A model generated the notes under the pieces. The model searched no databases. It was given only the letters and a program-made list of their open reading frames with translations, and had not been told where the DNA came from. Positions 1 through 6,130 of a stretch of DNA of 8,876 nucleotides are shown here, piece after piece (position 1 is the stretch's first letter; every line of letters begins with the position of its first letter). The stretch is from Ignavibacteria bacterium. Lineage in GTDB: Bacteria; Bacteroidota; Ignavibacteria; Tepidaquicellales; OLB5. The stretch lies in the NCBI GenBank assembly GCA_026417195.1, contig JAOADS010000039.1, positions 4,901 through 13,776 on the forward strand, given 5' to 3'. Position numbers and translations under genes: made by a program.

Positions 1-1095
1 TCTTTTAGCTAATATGGGATCTAAGCCAAGCTCCACAGCCATAATACCACAGAGATGCGAAACCTCTATACTATGTTGAAGCAGATTCTGTCCGTAACTT
101 GAACGATACTTCATCTTACCGATCAGTTTTATAAGCTCCGGGTGTACACTTCTCAACCCACACTCCATAACTGCATTTTCTCCGATCCTGATTATCTCCT
201 CCTCAAGTTCCTTCTTTACTTTCTCAACAACTTCCTCTATTCTTGTAGGATGGATTCTACCGTCAGCAATAAGCCTTTCCATTGCAATTTTAGCAACTTC
301 TCTTCTGAACGGATCAAAAGCTGAGATAGTTATAGCTTCCGGAGTGTCATCAACTATTATGTCAACACCTGTTGCAGCTTCGAAAGCCCTGACGTTTCTT
401 CCTTCCTTACCTATGATTCTGCCTTTAAGCTCATCGCTTTGAATATTCAGGACACTTACAGTCGTTTCAACTGAATGATCGGCTGCGCTTCTCTGTATAG
501 CCTGAATGATCAGGTTACGCGATAAACGTTTAGCTTCAAGTCTCATCTCATCTCTGATTTCTTTAAGCCTTGATGCTGCCTGAACTTTAGTTTCCTCTAT
601 AAGGTTGTTCATAAGCAATTCTTTTGCCTCATCTGTAGTCATTCCGGAGATTTTCTCAAGCTGAAGATTTTGTTCATTGATTAACTCTTCAAGATGTTTC
701 TCTTTTTCAAGACTCTGGGCAAGCTTTTCGTTTAATTCAACTTCAAGCTTCTGCAGTTTTTTCTCTTTCTTGGAAGTTTCTTCTATCCTTTTAACCAAGG
801 TTTCTTCTTTTGACTGAAGTTCCTTTTCGAATGCTTTCAGTTTGTTTTTCTTGTTTTGGTATTCAGCATCAAACTCCTGTTTCTTTCTATACCATTCATC
901 TCTGACTTCAAGAAGTTTTTCCTTCTTCAGATTCAGAGCTGCCTTCTGTCCATCTTCAATAATTCTCTTAGCCTGTTCCTCTGCACTCATTAGCTTGCTT
1001 CGGGTTACCTTGTTATGAAATACCCATCCCAAGTAAAAAGTAGCTGCACACAAAACTACTATAAGTGGTATTAATATATAAATTTCTGTAAGCAT
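1..1095 (-). CDS. rny: Ribonuclease Y, 3' end cut off by the window
   Basis: Membrane-anchored endoribonuclease that starts mRNA decay. The visible 365 codons run open to the window edge. Residues ~5-26 form one hydrophobic transmembrane segment (IYILIPLIVVLCAATFYLGW). A long charged, Lys/Glu-rich coiled coil covers roughly residues 30-200. A KH RNA-binding domain follows, with its GxxG core at about residue 224 (GRIIGREGRN), and then the beginning of the HD domain near residue 332 (LQHSIEVSHLCGIMAVELGL). The catalytic HD dyad would lie beyond position 1. Family members are ~510-520 residues, so about 150 are missing through truncation by the window, not damage. The ATG at 1093-1095 is chosen because it sits directly before the membrane anchor and has a GGAG 9 nt upstream. 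The gene follows the structured RNA and zapA on the same strand. Identity is secure from domain order and the KH sequence. Confidence 0.97.
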   Translation of the reverse strand, partial: MLTEIYILIPLIVVLCAATFYLGWVFHNKVTRSKLMSAEEQAKRIIEDGQKAALNLKKEKLLEVRDEWYRKKQEFDAEYQNKKNKLKAFEKELQSKEETLVKRIEETSKKEKKLQKLEVELNEKLAQSLEKEKHLEELINEQNLQLEKISGMTTDEAKELLMNNLIEETKVQAASRLKEIRDEMRLEAKRLSRNLIIQAIQRSAADHSVETTVSVLNIQSDELKGRIIGKEGRNVRAFEAATGVDIIVDDTPEAITISAFDPFRREVAKIAMERLIADGRIHPTRIEEVVEKVKKELEEEIIRIGENAVMECGLRSVHPELIKLIGKMKYRSSYGQNLLQHSIEVSHLCGIMAVELGLDPILAKR

Positions 1096-1104
1096 AGTTT
1101 ATGT

Positions 1105-1110
1105 CTCCGT
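1105..1110 (-). promoter_or_regulatory. Ribosome binding site of rny
   Basis: On the minus strand the sequence ACGGAG ends 9 nt before the rny ATG. It is one of only two good Shine-Dalgarno matches in the window, and it supports the chosen rny start and translation independent of the upstream genes. Confidence 0.6.
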
Positions 1111-1131
1111 AATTTTCTGATATAATTTTAT

Positions 1132-1146
1132 AAAAAAAAACCGCAC
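1132..1146 (-). terminator. U-tract 3' end of the structured RNA
   Basis: The 3' strand of the RNA's closing stem (GTGCGGT) runs straight into nine Ts on the minus strand. This looks like an intrinsic 3' end, but the stem partner is about 225 nt upstream instead of in a local hairpin, so termination efficiency is uncertain. rny, 37 nt further on, could be reached by read-through or have its own promoter. Confidence 0.4.
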
Positions 1147-1378
1147 ACAGCATTAAACCATAGCGAAAGAGTTATAGAACCCTTTTTTAAATACAGTGGG
1201 TGAGTGCCGAAATGTCTTTTAACGTCCACTGTCCATCCGAACTCTCAACTTGGTTGAGCGATGAATTCCTGCCATCGGCAGGATGAGGCCTGTAATTGAC
1301 ATTTTGCACGAGCAGTCTCCCCCATTAAATAGTGTTGGTTCTATTTAATTTTTGGCTACGACTAAGCCGGTGCGGTAA
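1132..1378 (-). ncRNA. ssrS: Probable 6S RNA (SsrS) between zapA and rny
   Basis: 6S RNA binds the RNA polymerase holoenzyme by mimicking an open promoter: one long hairpin with a large central bubble. The 321-bp gap between zapA and rny has no credible ORF but strong minus-strand RNA structure. The ends pair perfectly over 7 bp (ACCGCAC at 1376-1370 with GTGCGGT at 1146-1140), followed by nine Ts. Two more long-range helices continue the rod: ATAGAACC (1344-1337) with GGTTCTAT (1181-1174), and GTGCAAAATGTC (1309-1298) with GACATTTCGGCAC (1216-1204), 11 pairs with a small internal loop. Between these lies a 27/22-nt open region, the expected place for the central bubble. Two apical hairpins (1268-1282 and 1244-1258) cap it. 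It is longer than the 184-nt E. coli RNA, but adjacency to zapA matches that gene's location in gamma-proteobacteria. I saw no RNase P, tmRNA or SRP RNA signature. The 6S name rests on architecture and synteny; a structured RNA is much surer than the family. Ends are approximate. Confidence 0.75.
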
Positions 1379-1393
1379 ACTTGTTTGTTATTG

Positions 1394-1401
1394 CAAAGAA
1401 C
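1394..1401 (-). promoter_or_regulatory. Weak possible -7 element for the structured RNA
   Basis: On the minus strand GTTCTTTG matches TAnnTTTG at six of eight positions (four of the six fixed bases) and lies about 17 nt before the first base of the closing stem. No TTG is visible at the -33 position. It lies in the short gap after the zapA stop codon. The RNA may instead be processed from a zapA read-through transcript. Confidence 0.2.
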
Positions 1402-1416
1402 TTTAAATCTGTAAAA

Positions 1417-1716
1417 TCAGGTATTATTTTCTATGTATTCGTTGATTTCCTTTACTTGATTGCTTAATCCACTGATTAATGACTTATAGTTTTGATCAAG
1501 CTGAAACATGGAATTTTTTTCCCTGAAATAATTTTCAGCTATGTTTAAAGCTGTAACAATGGCAACTGTGAAATCAGACTGATTAGGGATATCGTTCTGC
1601 ACTTTATGCATCAGAGAATCTACATATTGAGCACTCTTCTCAAGAAGTTCAATGTCATCACCTTTTAAAGTGTAATGATTATTGAAGATCTTAATTCTGA
1701 TATCCTTTTGTTCCAT
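1417..1716 (-). CDS. zapA: Cell division protein ZapA
   Basis: ZapA binds FtsZ at midcell and promotes bundling of the Z-ring. The 99-residue product has the family's usual length and layout. An N-terminal beta segment contains IRIKIFNNHYTLKGDD (residues ~6-21). Next comes the helix with the conserved A-x-x-VD-x-x-M pattern (SAQYVDSLMHKV, ~28-39). Then comes the VAIVTALNIAENYF block (~51-64), and last a C-terminal coiled coil (~65-99), which makes the dimer/tetramer in known ZapA proteins. The ATG at 1714-1716 is the only start that keeps the N-terminal strand; it has no Shine-Dalgarno. A 73-nt gap separates it from the coiled-coil gene upstream, and the 6S-like RNA follows within about 40 nt. 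Confidence is high from the VD and ALNIAE motifs and size. Confidence 0.92.
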   Translation of the reverse strand: MEQKDIRIKIFNNHYTLKGDDIELLEKSAQYVDSLMHKVQNDIPNQSDFTVAIVTALNIAENYFREKNSMFQLDQNYKSLISGLSNQVKEINEYIENNT

Positions 1717-1789
1717 TTATGCTTATTTTGATACTAAGTTAAACAAGTTTACAGCACCTTATATAATAATCTCTGAACCCGCATAGGAT

Positions 1790-2149
1790 TTAAAAATTAT
1801 TATTAGCTTTCTGCTCAAGATGCTGATCAAGCCTTGCCATTAACTCCCTTATCCTTGCCTTCAGTTGTGCTTTATCTTCTGCTGAAATCTTGTTTTTCCT
1901 CTCGTCAAGCAACCTGTTCTTAAGTTCAGCTATTTCACGATCTCTTGAAAGAATCTCGGAATTTTTACCTGAAAGTTCCAGCTTGATCTGAGACAACTCT
2001 TTCTCGTATTCTGAAATTTTCTGGATATATAACTCATTCTCCATCTTAGTTGCATTAAATTTCTCAACAAGATTCTTAACCTTTGAGAAAAGTTTCTCCA
2101 GTTCACTCTTTAAACCAAGATCGTTAACCTTCAAGATAACGTTGTCCAT
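1790..2149 (-). CDS. Small coiled-coil protein, possible ZapA-associated (ZapB-like) partner
   Basis: I do not recognise a named family. The 119-residue product has no signal peptide or membrane segment. Almost all of it is predicted heptad-rich coiled coil: a first helix at ~12-35 (LKSELEKLFSKVKNLVEKF) and a long Glu/Lys/Leu-rich helix at ~38-90. A distinct conserved-looking tail at ~93-112 (AQLKARIRELMARLDQHL) resembles a small C-terminal dimer or protein-binding motif. The gene starts 1 nt after the pheT C-terminal frame, with a good ribosome binding site inside that frame's end, so the two are probably translated from the same mRNA. zapA is 73 nt downstream. The position and the all-coiled-coil build suggest a divisome role like ZapB, which bridges ZapA. 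That is inference from context only; no ZapB-specific motif was identified. Confidence 0.8.
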   Translation of the reverse strand: MDNVILKVNDLGLKSELEKLFSKVKNLVEKFNATKMENELYIQKISEYEKELSQIKLELSGKNSEILSRDREIAELKNRLLDERKNKISAEDKAQLKARIRELMARLDQHLEQKANNNF

Positions 2150-2150
2150 T

Positions 2151-2489
2151 TCACTTCCTTAGCTCTGCTTTTAGTTTTTTTCCGAGATAGCTTATAAGAT
2201 TAGAAATTTCACTGTTCACCTCATCATCATTAAGTGTTCTTGAAGAGTTGTTAAACTCAAGTGTGTATGTAAAACTCTTTCTCCCTTCAAGTAAATAAAA
2301 ATCAAAAAGTCTGTGAGACATCAGAATATTTGAATCAAAGCTTCCGATTTCTTGTGAAACTTCAGATGCCTTAACATCCGAAGGAACTGTAAATGAAACA
2401 TCCCTGATAACCGATGGAAACTTCGGTATTTCTCTAAACATTTTCAGAGTACGGGAACTTGTTATCATTTCATTCAGTAAATCTCGCAT
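2151..2489 (-). CDS. pheT: C-terminal anticodon-binding (FDX-ACB) domain of PheRS beta, separated from pheT by a frame change
   Basis: This 112-codon frame carries the C-terminal end of phenylalanyl-tRNA synthetase beta, the ferredoxin-fold domain that contacts the tRNA-Phe anticodon. Its markers are KFPSVIRDVSFTV (residues ~23-35), the RLFDFYLLEG strand (~60-69), the KSFTYTLEF strand (~71-79) and the SRTLNDDEVN motif (~82-91), ending in KLKAELRK. The domain is complete. It overlaps the end of the main pheT frame by 16 nt in the -1 frame, and together the two make ~792 residues, the normal length of PheT (~800). The ATG at 2487-2489 is merely the first available start; the preceding residues DLLNEM also fit the linker of an intact PheT. 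Either this is the distal part of a frameshifted pheT, or a separately translated domain started by termination-reinitiation. Confidence 0.85.
   Translation of the reverse strand: MRDLLNEMITSSRTLKMFREIPKFPSVIRDVSFTVPSDVKASEVSQEIGSFDSNILMSHRLFDFYLLEGRKSFTYTLEFNNSSRTLNDDEVNSEISNLISYLGKKLKAELRK
2154..2160 (-). promoter_or_regulatory. Ribosome binding site of the coiled-coil gene
   Basis: AAGGAAG on the minus strand lies 4 nt before the ATG at 2149 and overlaps the last codons of the pheT C-terminal frame, whose TGA sits between the two. It supports this start and an operon with pheT. Confidence 0.6.
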
Positions 2490-4516
2490 AAAACCAATGG
2501 TTTAGTTATATCATAATACTTCATCAGTTTCCCTGAAGGTTTCAAAATAGACGCAATTAACTTACCTTTACTAAAGTAATTCATCTGGAAATCAAAATTA
2601 TCTGTATAATAATAATCATTTAAATCGTTAATTTCAATATTGAATTTACTTAATAAGGATTCAAGTTCACCTCTTATATCAAAAACATCTATATCACGCT
2701 GCTTATCATGTACTGATGCGGGAAATTTGCCTGCCAGAATCAATATTTTATTTCTTTTCTCCAGTATTTTTTCGCCCTCAAGAGAGAATACATTTCCTGA
2801 TTCAAATAGCCTGAGATATTCTGTTCCGTGGTTAAGATTATACTTAACAGCATTCATAGCACCAATAATGAGATTTGGTCTTAAAACTCCAGTGGCTTTA
2901 CCCAAAGGATTCAAAACCCTTACAAAGTTCTCAGTAAACATAGAAGCTTCATCTTCATCAACAAGAGAATTAGTTATAATTTCAGAATAACCTCTGTTTA
3001 TGAAATATCTTCTGTAATCGAGCATAGTATCATATTTCACATCGGCAAAATCTCTTATATCAAGAAAAACTTTATCGTAGGATTTCTCGGGAATTTTATT
3101 GTAACCGTATAATCTTGCCACTTCTTCTATGAGATCAACTTCCCTTTTCAGATCTTCACGTCTTGAATTCGGTATTGTGAATCTGAGAAGATCCTCATTT
3201 TCTCCGATAAGCTCAAGTCCCAGACCGGATAGTATCTCTATTACCTCCATTTTATTGAAATTCACACCTATAACAGCATTTAACCTTGAAAGCCTCAACG
3301 GAACAGTTAACTTCTCAAGCCTCACAGGATAAATATCTGCAACTGGTGTTTCAATTTCACCTCCGGCTAAATCTCTTATCATTTCCAAAGCTCTAAGCGC
3401 CGCCCACAGAGTCCTGTCAATATCAACACCTCTTTCAAATCTGTATGATGAATCTGTCTGAAGCCCGAGATATTTGGATGTTTTTCTTATGTTAACAGGT
3501 TGAAAATATGCGCTTTCAATAAAAACATTGGATGTTGTTTCGCTGATTTCAGAATTCATTCCACCCATAATACCTGCTAATGCAACCGGTTTTTCAGAAT
3601 CACATATAAGCAGAGTATTTTTCCTAAGCGGCCTCTCTTTCCCGTCCAGTGTTAGAAATTTTTCTTCATCATCAGCATCCCTGATAATTATTTTGCCACC
3701 GGAGATCTTATCAAAATCAAAAGCATGTAAAGGCTGACCGCATTCAAGCATAACAAAGTTGGTTACATCAACAATGTTGTTTATTGATCTGATCCCGGAC
3801 GAAGCCAGAAAATTTTTCAGCCAGTCAGGTGATTCCTTGATTTTAACATTACGGATCAGTACACCTGAGTATCTTAGACAACCATCTGATTTTATTTCTA
3901 TGCTGACCGGACTGGATTTGAATTTGATATCAGAGTTAATTTCGGGTATTTTAATTTTATTTCTGTTTATTACTGATATCTCATTAGCTAATCCAAGATA
4001 TGAAAGTAAATCTCCTCTGTTTGGAGTTACGCCGGTATCAATAATTACATCATCAGCTCCTAAGTATACTGAGAACGGATCTCCCGGTTTAAGTTCTGTG
4101 TTCAGAACCATAATTCCATCATGGTTATCTCCGAGATTCAGTTCCTTTGCAGAACAAATCATACCTTCTGAAATTTCACCTCTTATCTTTGTTTTTTTGA
4201 TCTCAAAGCCACCGTTTGGGATCACAGCTCCGGGAAGTGCAACACACACAATTTGCCCTTTATCAACATTTGGGGCTCCGCAAACTATATTCAGCCCATC
4301 GCCACTTCCTATATCAACATTACAGACGCTCAGCTTATCAGCATTAGGATGTTTCTTCTTAGCCTTTACGTGCCCGATAACGAAATTTTCCCACATCTTT
4401 GAAGTATATTCAACACTTTCTACTTCTATGCCGAGATTAACAAACAAATCAATCAGTTCTTCGGTTGAATAACTGAAATCAATATATTTCTTTAGCCATT
4501 TAAGCGATATTTTCAT
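2474..4516 (-). CDS. pheT: Phenylalanyl-tRNA synthetase beta subunit, main part, frame interrupted before the C-terminal domain
   Basis: PheT forms the alpha2beta2 enzyme that charges tRNA-Phe. Domains in order: the N-terminal MKISLKWLKKYIDF; the tRNA-binding OB fold (~40-150) with HPNADKLSVCNVDIG and NIVCGAPNV; TPNRGDLLSYLGLANEI (~165-181); the B3/B4 editing domain (~210-385) with INNIVDVTNFVMLECGQPLH; the B5 domain (~405-475) with NSRREDLKREVDLIEEVARL; and the catalytic-like core to ~680. The frame stops after VLCEIY, where the family continues into a linker and the anticodon-binding domain; that domain lies in the -1 frame immediately after. One extra T in the TTT near 2475, or a second GATT copy, would restore one ~792-residue protein. 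The ATG at 4514-4516 begins the canonical N-terminus and has no Shine-Dalgarno. Identity is certain; whether the break is natural or an assembly error is open. Confidence 0.95.
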   Translation of the reverse strand: MKISLKWLKKYIDFSYSTEELIDLFVNLGIEVESVEYTSKMWENFVIGHVKAKKKHPNADKLSVCNVDIGSGDGLNIVCGAPNVDKGQIVCVALPGAVIPNGGFEIKKTKIRGEISEGMICSAKELNLGDNHDGIMVLNTELKPGDPFSVYLGADDVIIDTGVTPNRGDLLSYLGLANEISVINRNKIKIPEINSDIKFKSSPVSIEIKSDGCLRYSGVLIRNVKIKESPDWLKNFLASSGIRSINNIVDVTNFVMLECGQPLHAFDFDKISGGKIIIRDADDEEKFLTLDGKERPLRKNTLLICDSEKPVALAGIMGGMNSEISETTSNVFIESAYFQPVNIRKTSKYLGLQTDSSYRFERGVDIDRTLWAALRALEMIRDLAGGEIETPVADIYPVRLEKLTVPLRLSRLNAVIGVNFNKMEVIEILSGLGLELIGENEDLLRFTIPNSRREDLKREVDLIEEVARLYGYNKIPEKSYDKVFLDIRDFADVKYDTMLDYRRYFINRGYSEIITNSLVDEDEASMFTENFVRVLNPLGKATGVLRPNLIIGAMNAVKYNLNHGTEYLRLFESGNVFSLEGEKILEKRNKILILAGKFPASVHDKQRDIDVFDIRGELESLLSKFNIEINDLNDYYYTDNFDFQMNYFSKGKLIASILKPSGKLMKYYDITKPLVLCEIY

Positions 4517-4520
4517 AATG

Positions 4521-4528
4521 CAAATATA
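4521..4528 (-). promoter_or_regulatory. Candidate -7 element directly upstream of pheT
   Basis: TATATTTG on the minus strand matches the Bacteroidota TAnnTTTG -7 consensus at every fixed base and ends 4 nt before the pheT ATG, so transcription would begin at or next to the start codon. The -33 position (about 20 nt upstream) has only TTTA, not TTG. A chance match in AT-rich DNA is possible. Confidence 0.4.
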
Positions 4529-4638
4529 GTTTTATGCCTTGCAAGTATAAAGGAATTTATTGAGTTAGGAATATAAAGATCATCAGATAAAGCCCAGCCG
4601 CTCATAAAAACGTTTCATAACTCAAGAATTACATTACC
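4529..4638. other. Divergent intergenic region between pheT and the tRNA
   Basis: Non-coding DNA between the pheT -7-like element and the tRNA promoter. TATACTTG (minus strand, 4549-4542) is a one-mismatch -7-like site that could give pheT a ~25-nt leader instead of a leaderless start. I see no terminator hairpin, repeat or riboswitch. Confidence 0.4.
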
Positions 4639-4669
4639 TTGAATGCTTCATTCATTAAAATTATATTTG
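4639..4669 (+). promoter_or_regulatory. Bacteroidota-type promoter of the tRNA gene
   Basis: TTG at 4639-4641 and TATATTTG at 4662-4669 are separated by 20 nt, matching the -33 TTG and -7 TAnnTTTG layout of the primary sigma factor in Bacteroidota. The tRNA begins 18 nt after the -7 element, which leaves a short 5' leader for RNase P to remove. Spacing, both boxes and position before an RNA gene all agree. Confidence 0.65.
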
Positions 4670-4686
4670 TAAATAATTTATTTTTA

Positions 4687-4760
4687 GCCGGAGTAGCTCA
4701 GGTGGTTAGAGCGTCGGAATCATAATCCGCAGGTCGGGGGTTCAAGTCCCTCCTCCGGTA
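4687..4760 (+). tRNA. tRNA with anticodon CAT, probably elongator tRNA-Met
   Basis: A full 74-nt cloverleaf: acceptor stem GCCGGAG/CTCCGGT, D-arm GCTC/GAGC, anticodon loop ATCATAA with CAT at 4721-4723, 5-nt variable loop, T-arm GGGGG/CCCTC around TTCAAGT, discriminator A at 4760. CCA is not encoded. It is not the initiator: position 1 is G opposite U72 (no C1·A72 mismatch), and the anticodon stem lacks the three G-C pairs. A CAT anticodon can also belong to the lysidine-modified tRNA-Ile; the body resembles elongator Met more, but sequence alone does not settle it. Two weak pairs are visible: G1·U72, and a T·C mismatch at 27-43 (4714 and 4730). Confidence 0.92.
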
Positions 4761-4835
4761 CAACTAACCCGAATAATCTTCAGAAAATGAAGAAAACTGC
4801 AGGTGTAAATTTCAGCCTGCATAATAACTTAAGCT

Positions 4836-5681
4836 ATGGAGAATTATGGAGCAGATTTAAAAGCCGACCTCCACTCCCACACAAATTACTCAGATGGATA
4901 TTACTCTCCGGAGGAACTGATTTTAAAGGCCAAAGAAGCCGGATTAGATTACATATCAATTACAGATCATGACAACGTTGACTCCTACCATGAAGCTCTT
5001 GAGGCATCGGTTAAACATAATATCCAGCTTATTCCCGGAACTGAAATAAGTGCTGAACACGAAGGAAGAGAAACCCATATTTTAGCATATTTCATTAATA
5101 CTGAAAATGAAGAACTCCGTGAATACCTTAAAAACTTCCGTATTGAAAGAATAAAACGTGCTGAAAGCATAATAGAAAAGCTGAACGAATTAGGTATTCC
5201 CTTAAGGAAAGCTGATGTATTCAAGAAAATGAAAGGAGGAGGGTCAATAGGAAGACCTCACATTGCAGTAGCAATGCTTGAAGCAGGTTTTGTCAGCTCA
5301 TATCAGGAAGCTTTTTTAAAATATATTGGTGATAACTGCCCGGCTTATGTAAAAAAGAAAAACATTTCAGCTGAAGAAGCTATAAAGCTGATCAACAGGT
5401 GCGGAGGTTTATCATTTATTGCACATCCGGGCAAAAATCTCAAAGACAGCAATACACTTTTTGAACTAATAGAACTTGGAGTTGATGGGATTGAAGTCAT
5501 CCATCCTTCACATACTGAAACCGATATTGAATACTTTAGGAACATAGCCGGACAATATTTTCTTCTTGAAAGCGGAGGAAGCGACTTTCACGGCGGGAAG
5601 ATAAATGAAAATTCTATTCTGGGGAAATATTTCATTTCAGCCAGCAAGATAACTGCTATGAAAAACAGATTATTCATTTAA
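4836..5681 (+). CDS. PHP-domain metal-dependent phosphoesterase, TrpH/YciV (RNase AM) type
   Basis: A cytoplasmic 281-residue PHP-fold hydrolase. The usual metal ligands are visible in order: DLHSHTNYSDG (~10-20), ITDHDN (~41-46), PGTEIS (~67-72), the HILAY histidine (~80), GRPHIAVAML (~139-148), FIAHPG (~194-199) and GSDFHG near residue 253. This order and the insertion between the GTE and GRPH motifs fit COG0613, whose characterised members remove phosphate from nucleotide 3',5'-bisphosphates or trim RNA 5' ends as 5'-3' exoribonucleases. It is not a histidinol-phosphatase or polymerase PHP domain by size and context. The ATG at 4836 is 16 codons before the first metal motif, has no Shine-Dalgarno, and is 75 nt after the tRNA; co-transcription with the tRNA cannot be excluded, as no promoter is evident between them. 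ribH follows after 5 nt. The exact substrate is not determinable. Confidence 0.9.
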   Translation: MENYGADLKADLHSHTNYSDGYYSPEELILKAKEAGLDYISITDHDNVDSYHEALEASVKHNIQLIPGTEISAEHEGRETHILAYFINTENEELREYLKNFRIERIKRAESIIEKLNELGIPLRKADVFKKMKGGGSIGRPHIAVAMLEAGFVSSYQEAFLKYIGDNCPAYVKKKNISAEEAIKLINRCGGLSFIAHPGKNLKDSNTLFELIELGVDGIEVIHPSHTETDIEYFRNIAGQYFLLESGGSDFHGGKINENSILGKYFISASKITAMKNRLFI

Positions 5682-5686
5682 TTAAG

Positions 5687-6130
5687 TTGGGGAGAAAAAA
5701 AATTAAAATAGCTATAGCTGTAAGTAAGTTTAATGAAGAAGTTACATCTGGTCTGCTTAAAGGGGCTATGAACTATCTTGAGCAATCAGGTATTGAGAAA
5801 AATCAGATCAAAATTTTTTACGTACCCGGAGCATTTGAAATTCCAATTACAGTAAAAAAACTCAGTAAGACTAAGAAATATCACGGTATCATTTGTCTCG
5901 GAGCTGTTATCAAGGGAGAAACGGCTCATTTCGAATATATCTCATATGCTGTAACTCATGGTTTGATTGAAATTTCACTAAAGTCCGACACTCCAATTGG
6001 ATTCGGAGTAATAACCTGTTATACTGAAGAACAAGCCTTAGCACGCTCTTCTGATAATGAGAATAATAAAGGTAGTGAAGCCGCCAAGGCAGTTATTGAA
6101 ATGATAGAAATACTTGATAAAATTGATTGA
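5687..6130 (+). CDS. ribH: 6,7-dimethyl-8-ribityllumazine synthase
   Basis: Lumazine synthase condenses 5-amino-6-ribitylaminouracil with 3,4-dihydroxy-2-butanone 4-phosphate, the penultimate step of riboflavin synthesis, usually as a 60-mer or pentamer. The 147-residue product has the family blocks in order: IAIAVSKFNEEV (~8-19), VPGAFEIPITVKKL (~47-60), ICLGAVIKGETAHFEYIS (~70-87, with the GAVIKGET active-site loop and catalytic-type His), PIGFGVITCYTEEQA (~104-118) and NKGSEAAKAVIEMIE (~126-140). The start is TTG at 5687; no ATG or GTG lies upstream in frame before overlap with the PHP gene, and the N-terminus is somewhat short compared with members that have 10-15 further residues. The gap to the PHP gene is 5 nt; its TGA overlaps the next TTG start. 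No FMN riboswitch fits in the gap, and other rib genes are absent here. Confidence 0.96.
   Translation: MGRKKIKIAIAVSKFNEEVTSGLLKGAMNYLEQSGIEKNQIKIFYVPGAFEIPITVKKLSKTKKYHGIICLGAVIKGETAHFEYISYAVTHGLIEISLKSDTPIGFGVITCYTEEQALARSSDNENNKGSEAAKAVIEMIEILDKID

Noticed and set aside
1132..1378. RNase P RNA, tmRNA, SRP RNA or a known riboswitch in the zapA-rny gap
   Set aside because: None of the hallmark sequences of those RNAs were seen (no GAGGAAAGTCC, no tRNA-like end with tag frame, no SRP tetraloop domain, no typical aptamer core), while long-range end pairing fits 6S better.
1744..1751. TAAACTTG on the minus strand as a zapA promoter
   Set aside because: One mismatch to TAnnTTTG and no TTG at the expected spacing; expected by chance in AT-rich DNA.
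2464..2495. Programmed -1 ribosomal frameshift in pheT
   Set aside because: The overlap has no slippery heptamer in the correct phase; slips at GTT-TTA or ATT-TAC would leave tRNA mismatches. A plain indel is the simpler explanation.
3759..4472. 237-residue plus-strand open frame opposite pheT
   Set aside because: Lies wholly antisense to conserved PheT domains and is Ser/Pro/Ile-rich, as expected of a mirrored frame; no start signal or family motif. The other antisense frames over pheT, rny, the PHP gene and the NMO gene were dropped for the same reason.
4761..4835. Terminator or promoter between the tRNA and the PHP gene
   Set aside because: GCAGG/CCTGC with a 12-nt loop and CTTC/GAAG are short hairpins with no T-run; TAAATTTC is one mismatch from a -7 element but has no -33 TTG. 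Too weak to list.
5682..5686. FMN riboswitch controlling ribH
   Set aside because: Only 5 nt separate the PHP stop from the ribH start, and no RFN-type conserved elements are visible nearby.
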